Part shown: piece after piece, positions 24,994-31,584 of the stretch
Position numbering within the stretch: position 1 is the first letter of the stretch
How the letters are laid out: each line of letters opens with the position of its first letter
Source of the DNA: Leucobacter sp042726155
GTDB lineage: Bacteria; Actinomycetota; Actinomycetes; Actinomycetales; Microbacteriaceae
Reading direction: 5' to 3'
DNA length: 64,000 nt
Assembly (NCBI RefSeq): GCF_042726155.1
Contig: NZ_JBHXHV010000001.1
Coordinates: 310,001 to 374,000, forward strand
Made by a program: the position numbers and the translations under genes
The notes under the pieces: generated by a model
Told to the model about the DNA's origin: nothing
The model's input: only the letters and a program-made list of their open reading frames with translations
The model's database searches: none

Positions 24994-25683
24994 CTACTCG
25001 CTCACTTCGGCCTGGCGAGCGGTCAAGATCTCTTTCAGCCGCTCGTAGTTCTCGTCGATGTGGTCGGCGAGCAGGTCGTGCGCCGTCTCGCGATCACCGG
25101 CGACGATTGCCTCGACCATGCCCTGGTGGCGGTGAATGATCGACGTCTCGGGGTCGATGTACTCTTCGTCCGTGTACGAGAGCACCGTGAAGTAGAACAC
25201 CAGCTCCTTGCAGATCTGGCGGTAGAACGTGCTCAGCCGCTCGCTGCCGAGTACGTCGACGATCGCCTGATGGAGCGCAAGGTCGGCGGCGACAATCGGC
25301 TCGGCCGTCTTGAGCTGCGAGGTGCTGACGAGAGCGTCATACGCGCGGGTGATCGCGGCGAGCTGATCCTCGTTTGGTTCCTCGCGAACGCCCGCGAGTT
25401 CGAGCTGGCGCCGCGTGCGGTAGAGGTCTTCGAGGTCGGCGAGCGTCGGAGTGACCACGATCGCGCCGCGGTGAATCACGTATTTGACCAGGCGACTGCG
25501 CTCAAGCAGCCGGATGGCTTCGCGCAGCGAGTTGCGCGAGACGCCGAGCTTCGTTGACAAGCTGCTCTCGCGCAGCGGCTCCCCTGAGCGCAGAACTCCC
25601 GAAACGATCAGCCCTACCAGCGCGTCTGCGACGGCCTCCGCGGTGCTGACGCGGTGGAGGGAGATATCGGCGAATTCTGACAT
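24994..25683 (-). CDS. GntR-family transcriptional regulator, FCD subfamily (island right edge)
   Basis: Regulator of 229 residues with winged helix (LRESSLSTKLGVSRNSLREAIRLLERSRLV) and FCD domain; metal-site candidates are in DLALHQAIVD, IHRHQGMVEAI and LADHIDENY. The ATG at 25683 begins inside the palindrome TTGTCCGACAA, with TATCTT ten bases upstream of the start, suggesting an autorepressed, very short-leader or leaderless transcript. An in-frame ATG 22 codons upstream would place an unnatural N-terminus before the helix. The same operator is at the ALDH promoter, so this protein probably controls the ALDH/aminotransferase unit. Confidence 0.88.
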   Translation of the reverse strand: MSEFADISLHRVSTAEAVADALVGLIVSGVLRSGEPLRESSLSTKLGVSRNSLREAIRLLERSRLVKYVIHRGAIVVTPTLADLEDLYRTRRQLELAGVREEPNEDQLAAITRAYDALVSTSQLKTAEPIVAADLALHQAIVDVLGSERLSTFYRQICKELVFYFTVLSYTDEEYIDPETSIIHRHQGMVEAIVAGDRETAHDLLADHIDENYERLKEILTARQAEVSE

Positions 25684-25693
25684 TGTCCGACAA
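25683..25693. promoter_or_regulatory. Autoregulatory GntR operator over the gene start
   Basis: TTGTC-C-GACAA overlaps the ATG of the minus-strand GntR gene. A further half site (TTGTCGG on minus) lies near 25730. Confidence 0.6.
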
Positions 25694-25954
25694 AGATAGC
25701 AGTCCGATGGGTCTGCGAGGTGGACTTCACCGACAACTCGGTTCAACAATTGGCCCCCAGAGCGCGAAAATGCACCCCTTGCTGGGAAAGTTCCGACACG
25801 CTGAGTAAGACTTGTGTCAGAAAATCCGCATAATTCCGCCGAATTGGGGTAGATTCGTACCGATCAATCGATCGGACCCTCCGCCCGGAGGGAACCCTGA
25901 ACCAAGATCTAGGGGCATGCCCGTGCGCGGCGCATCGCCCTGGAAGGACACAAC

Positions 25955-26233
25955 ATGGCACTCAACAAGACCGAGCTTGTCGCGAAGATCGCTGCAGAGA
26001 CCGGACAGAGCCAGGCAGCCGTCTCCAGCGTGATCGACGGACTGTTCTCCGCTGTTTCCGAGACCGTTGCTTCGGGCGAGAAGGTTTCGATCCCGGGCTG
26101 GATCTCCTTCGAGACCGCAACCACCGCTGCTCGCACCGGCCGCAACCCGCGCACCGGCGAGTCGATCGACATCCCCGCTGGCAAGCGCGTCAAGGTGTCG
26201 GTTGGCAGCAAGCTCAAGGCAGCTGTCAAGTAA
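25955..26233 (+). CDS. HU-family DNA-binding protein
   Basis: Nucleoid protein HU, 92 residues. MALNKTELVAKIAAETGQSQ and the arm region GRNPRTGESIDIPAGKRVKVSVGSKLKAAVK are typical. It lacks the long lysine/alanine-rich tail of mycobacterial HupB. The GKVxIPGFG hallmark reads GEKVSIPGWISFE, a small variation. The leader holds a GC hairpin (CCCTCC/GGAGGG at 25877-25892) and the gene ends in a strong terminator. The ATG follows GGAAGGACACA. It is monocistronic. Confidence 0.94.
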   Translation: MALNKTELVAKIAAETGQSQAAVSSVIDGLFSAVSETVASGEKVSIPGWISFETATTAARTGRNPRTGESIDIPAGKRVKVSVGSKLKAAVK

Positions 26234-26246
26234 CTTCGTCTTCTCC

Positions 26247-26279
26247 AAAGCCCCCGGTCGCGCTGCGCTCGGGGGCTTT
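26247..26279 (+). terminator. Intrinsic terminator of the HU gene
   Basis: AAAGCCCCCG (26247-26256) pairs with CGGGGGCTTT (26270-26279), with a 13-base loop; T-rich TTGTTGTG follows. Confidence 0.85.
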
Positions 26280-26359
26280 GTTGTGTGTGGGCCTTGCCCC
26301 GCGCCCCTAGGCCCCCGCGCCCTTCCCTGCGCCCGCGCCCTTGCCCTGCGCCCCCTCCC

Positions 26360-26413
26360 GGGTGAGCAATCCTTGACACTTTCGGGGGCGAGGGTGACAA
26401 ATATTGCTCACCC
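26360..26413. repeat. 54-bp interspersed palindrome, family B copy 1
   Basis: Arms GGGTGAGCAAT (26360-26370) and ATTGCTCACCC (26403-26413), with an inner TGACACTT/GGGTGACA-type pair. Copy 2 starts 73 bases downstream. Confidence 0.8.
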
Positions 26414-26432
26414 CTGGCTGGCGCGCCCTCCC

Positions 26433-26486
26433 GGGTGAGCAATACTTGTCACTTTTGAGGCTTGGAGTGACAAATTTTGCTCACCC
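26433..26486. repeat. 54-bp interspersed palindrome, family B copy 2
   Basis: Arms GGGTGAGCAA (26433-26442) and TTGCTCACCC (26477-26486), inner pair TTGTCACTT/GTGACAAA. Same length and arms as 26360-26413. Confidence 0.8.
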
Positions 26487-26565
26487 GCGCGGGGTGCGCG
26501 GGGTGCGCAGGGCGCGCGGGGGCGCGAGGGGGCGGGCTTCGGGGGAGCTCCCACCCCGCAGCGCG

Positions 26566-26571
26566 TAGGCT
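26566..26571 (+). promoter_or_regulatory. -10 element of a leaderless promoter (CopD-CtaG gene)
   Basis: TAGGCT, six bases, GTG at 26578. Confidence 0.55.
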
Positions 26572-26577
26572 AGTCGG

Positions 26578-28581
26578 GTGCCCCGTTTCGCCCGCGTTAT
26601 CGCCCCCGCCGTACTGCTTGCGGTGACGCTGCTGGCCCTCTGGGTGGGTCTCGGCATCGGGGGAGCCGCCGCCGAGCGCTCGCTCGCCGACCCCGGTGCG
26701 ATCGTGCGCTACGGGTTGCCCATCACCCGCACCATCGTGAACGTGGCGATGGCCGGCCTCATCGGCTCGGTCGTGATGTCGGTGTGGGTGCTCGCGAGCG
26801 ACCGCCCCGAGACGCGCCTCGCCATGGATGTCGCCGCGGGATCCGCCGCCGTGCTCACCGTTGCGAGCGCAGCGGCCACCCTGTTCACCTACCTGGATGT
26901 GTCGAGCCAGCCGTTCTCGGGGAGCGCATCGTTCGGCGCGGGGCTCGCGCAATTCTTGACCGAGATCGAGCTCGGACAATTCTGGCTGCTTGAGCTTCTG
27001 CTCGCCGCCGTCACGACCGTGCTCGCGTTCGCCGTGCGCGGGCGCAAGCTCACCCTCATCGTGCTGGTCGCCGCCCTCGCGACGGCTCTGCCCCTCGCCC
27101 AGCAGGGTCACGCCGCCGGCGCGTCCGGGCACGGCGCCGCGGTCAACGCGCTGCTCGTGCACATCGTGGGCGCCGCCGTCTGGCTCGGCGGGCTACTCAC
27201 GCTCATCTTTATTGCGCGCACCGTCGATCACAAGCGCCTCGCCGCGATCGTGTCGCGCTACTCGTCGATCGCGCTGCTCGCGTTCATCGGGGTCGCCGCG
27301 TCCGGTGTCGTGAGCGCCTGGCTGCGCCTGGGCTCTTGGGACGCGCTCTTCGGCACCGGCTACGGGCAGCTCGTGCTGCTGAAGTCGGGCTCTCTCATCG
27401 TGCTCGGCGCGTTCGGCGCGCTGCAGCGCGTTCGCCTGATCCCGCGCATCGCCGACTCGACGCGCGGCATGCGGCCGTTTGCGTGGTTCGTGGTCTGCGA
27501 GCTCGCCGTGATGGGTGTGGCGAGCGGCATCGCGGGCGCGCTCGGTCGCACGGCGACCCCGGTGGCACTCGAGCCGGTGCGCGATCAGCCGGGCGGCATC
27601 AGCCCGGCGGAGTGGCTCACGGGCGACCCGCTGCCCCCCGAGCTCACGCCGATGAGCTACCTCACCGAGTGGAAGTTCGATCTGCTCTGGGCGCTCGTCT
27701 GTGTTTTCGCGATCGGCATGTACCTCGCAGCCGTGATTCGCCTCGCGCGCCGCGGCGATCGCTGGTCGGCGGGTCGCACGACCGCTTGGGTTCTCGGCAT
27801 CCTGCTGCTCGCCTACACGACGAACGGTGCGCTCAACGCGTACGAGCAGTACCTGTTCAGCGTGCACATGCTCGGGCACATGATGCTGGCGATGCTGATC
27901 CCGCTCTTCCTGGTGCTGGGTGCGCCCGTCACGCTCGCACTGCGCGCGACGCACAAGCGCACCGACGGCTCGTGGGGCGGCCGCGAGTGGATTCTCTGGG
28001 CAGTGCAGACTCCGTTCTCGAAGGTCGTCACGCATCCGGCCTTCGCGGCGGTCATGTTCTCTGGATCGCTGTGGATCTTCTACTTCACGCCGATCGCCAA
28101 CTGGGCGGCCGAAGAGCACCTCGGACACCAGTGGATGATCATCCACTTCTTGATCTCTGGCTACCTGTTCAACCTGTCGATGATCGGCGTCGACCCGGTG
28201 CCGTACCGCTTCCCGTACCCACTGCGCATCGTCACGCTGTTCGCGACAATGGCGTCACACGCGTTCTTCGGTGTCACCATCATGACGGGCGACGGGCTGC
28301 TGCTCGCCGACTGGTATGGAGCGATGGGGCGCACCTGGGGGGCACCACCGCTTGAGGATCAGTCGACCGGCGGCGGCATTGCCTGGGGTATCGGTGAATT
28401 GCCGACGCTCGCTCTGGCGCTGATCGTGGCGATTCAGTGGTCGCGCAGCGACGAAAAAGAGCAGAAGCGCAAGGATCGTGCCGACGACCGCTCAGGTGGC
28501 GCCGAGCTCGAGGCCTATAACGAGATGCTCGCCGAGCAGGCGCGGCGCGACCGCAAGCGCTCGGGCGCCGCACAGCGCTGA
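26578..28581 (+). CDS. CopD-CtaG fusion: copper-resistance D / cytochrome c oxidase assembly membrane protein
   Basis: Integral membrane protein, 667 residues, about 15 helices. The N-terminal half is CopD-like (HAAGASGHGAAVNALLVHIVGAAVWLGGL); the C-terminal half (from about 350) is CtaG/caa3-assembly-like (YEQYLFSVHMLGHMMLAMLIPLFLVLGAP and HQWMIIHFLISGYLFN). His and Met residues at membrane faces could carry copper. Such fusions are usual in actinobacteria and are linked to copper handling for haem-copper oxidase. A charged tail follows the last helix. The start is GTG 26578, six bases after TAGGCT. Confidence 0.87.
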   Translation: MPRFARVIAPAVLLAVTLLALWVGLGIGGAAAERSLADPGAIVRYGLPITRTIVNVAMAGLIGSVVMSVWVLASDRPETRLAMDVAAGSAAVLTVASAAATLFTYLDVSSQPFSGSASFGAGLAQFLTEIELGQFWLLELLLAAVTTVLAFAVRGRKLTLIVLVAALATALPLAQQGHAAGASGHGAAVNALLVHIVGAAVWLGGLLTLIFIARTVDHKRLAAIVSRYSSIALLAFIGVAASGVVSAWLRLGSWDALFGTGYGQLVLLKSGSLIVLGAFGALQRVRLIPRIADSTRGMRPFAWFVVCELAVMGVASGIAGALGRTATPVALEPVRDQPGGISPAEWLTGDPLPPELTPMSYLTEWKFDLLWALVCVFAIGMYLAAVIRLARRGDRWSAGRTTAWVLGILLLAYTTNGALNAYEQYLFSVHMLGHMMLAMLIPLFLVLGAPVTLALRATHKRTDGSWGGREWILWAVQTPFSKVVTHPAFAAVMFSGSLWIFYFTPIANWAAEEHLGHQWMIIHFLISGYLFNLSMIGVDPVPYRFPYPLRIVTLFATMASHAFFGVTIMTGDGLLLADWYGAMGRTWGAPPLEDQSTGGGIAWGIGELPTLALALIVAIQWSRSDEKEQKRKDRADDRSGGAELEAYNEMLAEQARRDRKRSGAAQR

Positions 28582-28638
28582 CCCGGCGCCGTCGCAACAG
28601 CCGCAAGTAGCGGCAGCCACAGCAGCAGCCGCAAGCGC

Positions 28639-28644
28639 TAGCCT
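28639..28644 (+). promoter_or_regulatory. -10 element of a leaderless promoter (small membrane protein)
   Basis: TAGCCT, six bases, ATG at 28651; no Shine-Dalgarno sequence. Confidence 0.55.
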
Positions 28645-28650
28645 CGACGT

Positions 28651-28962
28651 ATGACGCAGACCCCGCAGCAGCCAGCACCCGACCTCGACGATATCGCGCA
28701 GGCCGAGATGACGGCGCTCACGCAGCGACGCATGCGCGGGTTTCTGCGGTTCGCGGTGATCGAGGGCGGCGTCTTCGCGATCCTCATCGTGCTGATATAT
28801 GCCACCGGGCTTATCGATCCCGATGCGGGCATCTGGTTGCTCATTGCGGCGGCGCTGGTGGGCGGATTCGCGCTCATGGCGATGCTCTCCGGTCAAATGA
28901 AGCAGCAGCAGCGCATCATCGCGGAAAATGAGGCGCGCGGCGCCGCGACACTCGCGCAGTAG
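28651..28962 (+). CDS. Small two-helix membrane protein, unknown function
   Basis: Protein of 103 residues, not recognised. A polar N-terminus (DDIAQAEMTALTQRRMRG) precedes two hydrophobic helices at about 36-55 and 61-80 (FAVIEGGVFAILIVLIYATG; IWLLIAAALVGGFALMAML), then a Gln/Glu-rich cytoplasmic tail. It follows the CopD-CtaG gene by 69 bases but has its own leaderless promoter. Confidence 0.75.
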   Translation: MTQTPQQPAPDLDDIAQAEMTALTQRRMRGFLRFAVIEGGVFAILIVLIYATGLIDPDAGIWLLIAAALVGGFALMAMLSGQMKQQQRIIAENEARGAATLAQ

Positions 28963-29003
28963 CGGTGTAACACGAGCGCCGCGAGCCCGGCACGCTCCGC
29001 CCG

Positions 29004-30026
29004 CTAGTCCATCGTCAGCAGCACCTTCGTCGCGCGCCGCTCGTCCATCGCGCGGTAGCCCTCAGCGGCTTCCTCGAGCGGGAGCGTGAGGTCGAAAACG
29101 ACGCCGGGATCGATCTTGCGATCCCAAATCAGTTGAATCAGCTCGGGCAGGAAACGCCGCACGGGCGCGGGCCCGCCGTGCAGGTGCACACCCGAGTGGA
29201 ACAGCTGCCGGCCCTCGAGCGAGACGTCGTGTGAGACGCCCACGAAGCCAACGTGCCCGCCGGCGCGGGTCGCGCGGATCGCCTGCTGCATCGACTCCTG
29301 CGTGCCGACGGCCTCGATGGTGCTGTGCGCGCCGAGCCCGTCGGTGAGCTCCTTGATGCGTGCGACACCCTCGTCGCCGCGCTCCTCAACGATGTCGGTT
29401 GCCCCGAACTGACGCGCGAGTGCCTGCCGGTCGGCGTGCCGCGACATGGCGATGATGCGGTCGGCGCCGAGCTGTTTCGCGGCAAGGATGCCGAGCAGGC
29501 CCACCGCGCCGTCGCCGACAACGGCGACGGTCTTGCCTGGCCCGGCCTCGGCCGCGACGGCCGCGAACCAGCCGGTGCCGAGCACGTCGGAGGCCGCGAG
29601 CAGCGACGGAATCAGTTCGGGATCGGGTTGCCCCGGGGTCGCGACGAGCGTGCCGTCGGCGAGCGGAATCCGCGCGTACTCCGACTGCGCGCCGGTCGGG
29701 GCGCCCGGCTGCCGCTGCACGCAGTGGGTCTGATAGCCCGACTTGCAGATCTCGCACGTGTTGTCGGAGGCAAAGAACGAGCCGACCACAAAGTCGCCGA
29801 TGTTGAGCGTCTGCACGTCAGCGCCGATCTCGGTGACGACGCCGACATATTCGTGTCCCATCGGAGCGTCTGCCACGGTGTCGGCGCCGCGGTACGGCCA
29901 CAGATCGGAACCGCAGATGCAGGAGGCGGTGAGCTTGATGACCGCGTCAGTGGGCTCGACGATCGTCGGGCGGTCGCGATCCTCGACCCGAACGTCGCCG
30001 GGGGCGTGCATGATGACTCCGCGCAT
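29004..30026 (-). CDS. Zinc-dependent alcohol dehydrogenase (MDR superfamily)
   Basis: Medium-chain dehydrogenase, 340 residues. Catalytic zinc region CICGSDLWPYRG and GHEYVGVV. The structural-zinc loop has only two cysteines, both in DNTCEICKSGYQTHC with one more after, so the lobe is three-cysteine. The Rossmann motif is VVGDGAVGLLG. The long frame continues upstream, but the ATG at 30026 has AGGAGAATCTC. The substrate is unknown. It stands alone between convergent and same-strand neighbours, 26 bases after dcd. Confidence 0.87.
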   Translation of the reverse strand: MRGVIMHAPGDVRVEDRDRPTIVEPTDAVIKLTASCICGSDLWPYRGADTVADAPMGHEYVGVVTEIGADVQTLNIGDFVVGSFFASDNTCEICKSGYQTHCVQRQPGAPTGAQSEYARIPLADGTLVATPGQPDPELIPSLLAASDVLGTGWFAAVAAEAGPGKTVAVVGDGAVGLLGILAAKQLGADRIIAMSRHADRQALARQFGATDIVEERGDEGVARIKELTDGLGAHSTIEAVGTQESMQQAIRATRAGGHVGFVGVSHDVSLEGRQLFHSGVHLHGGPAPVRRFLPELIQLIWDRKIDPGVVFDLTLPLEEAAEGYRAMDERRATKVLLTMD

Positions 30027-30052
30027 GAGATTCTCCTGAGGTATTGGTGCGG

Positions 30053-30658
30053 TTAGGCTCCCGGGGCGCCGGCTTCGGTGGCCGTGACATCGGCGCGGTG
30101 GAAGTTCAGGTGCGAGCGTGAGGCCGTCGGCCCACGCTGGCCCAGGTAGCGCGAGAACGTTGCGCCAGAGCCGTACGGACGCTCGGCCGGTGACGACAGT
30201 CGGAAGAAGCAGAGCTGACCGATTTTCATGCCGGGCCACAGCCGGATCGGCAGCGTCGCGACGTTCGACAGCTCAAGGGTGACGTGCCCCTCGAAACCGG
30301 GATCGATGAAGCCGGCGGTCGAGTGCGTGAGCAGGCCGAGTCGGCCGAGCGAACTCTTGCCTTCGAGGCGCGCCGCCACGTCATCGGGCAGCGTGATCTG
30401 CTCATAGGTCGAGCCGAGTACGAACTCGCCGGGGTGCAGAATGAAGCCCTCGGCTGGGTCGACCTCGATGAGGCGCGTCAGCTCCGGCTGCTCTTCTGCG
30501 GGGTCGATCACCGCGTACTTGTGGTTGTCGAACAGTCGAAAGTAGCGGTCGAGCCGTACGTCGACGCTCGACGGCTGCACCATCGAGGGCTCGCTCGGGG
30601 CGAGTCCGATGCGTCCGGATTCGAGTTCGGCCTTGATGTCGCGATCTGAGAGCAGCAC
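30053..30658 (-). CDS. dcd: dCTP deaminase (actinobacterial, possibly dUMP-forming)
   Basis: dCTP deaminase of the dUTPase-like trimeric fold, 201 residues. MLLSDRDIKAELESGRIGL, EGKSSLGRLGLLTHSTAGFIDPGF and the GQRGPTASR tail are diagnostic. Some actinobacterial Dcd proteins convert dCTP directly to dUMP; the sequence alone does not settle this. The start is GTG 30658, six bases after the hexamer TAGAAT, so the gene is probably leaderless. Its promoter overlaps the end of the upstream TetR gene. Confidence 0.95.
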   Translation of the reverse strand: MLLSDRDIKAELESGRIGLAPSEPSMVQPSSVDVRLDRYFRLFDNHKYAVIDPAEEQPELTRLIEVDPAEGFILHPGEFVLGSTYEQITLPDDVAARLEGKSSLGRLGLLTHSTAGFIDPGFEGHVTLELSNVATLPIRLWPGMKIGQLCFFRLSSPAERPYGSGATFSRYLGQRGPTASRSHLNFHRADVTATEAGAPGA

Positions 30659-30667
30659 GGGACGATT

Positions 30668-31387
<720 letters not shown>

Positions 31388-31436
31388 GGTAGGTGCCTCC
31401 TCGGTCTCAAATACGTACGCTGCCTGAATATTACCT

Positions 31437-31476
31437 CGATACATGAGTGTATCGAATCGGATACACTCATGTATCG
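31437..31476. promoter_or_regulatory. Tandem TetR operators
   Basis: Two 16-bp dyads, GATACATGAGTGTATC (31438-31453) and GATACACTCATGTATC (31460-31475), are mirror images across a six-base spacer, giving one 40-bp palindrome. It lies between the TetR gene and the MMPL gene. Confidence 0.85.
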
Positions 31477-31584
31477 GCGGCTCGATACTGACAGGTATTG
31501 ACGGCGCGCACTCGCGCGTGACGGCCCGCACTCGCGTGCCCGCTTCGCTGGCCCGCGCCGCCGTAATCGAGAGGCTTCACCCGT

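Larger units (their letters stand above)
26234..26577. other. 344-base gene-free region: HU terminator and two palindromes
   Basis: Holds the HU terminator (26247-26279), C-rich sequence with GCGCCC repeats, two 54-bp palindromes, then GGGTGCGC-rich sequence and the leaderless promoter of the next gene. No coding signal was seen. Confidence 0.7.

Noticed and set aside
26360..26486. CRISPR-like repeat pair
   Set aside because: Only two palindromic copies without unique spacers of fixed length and no cas genes.
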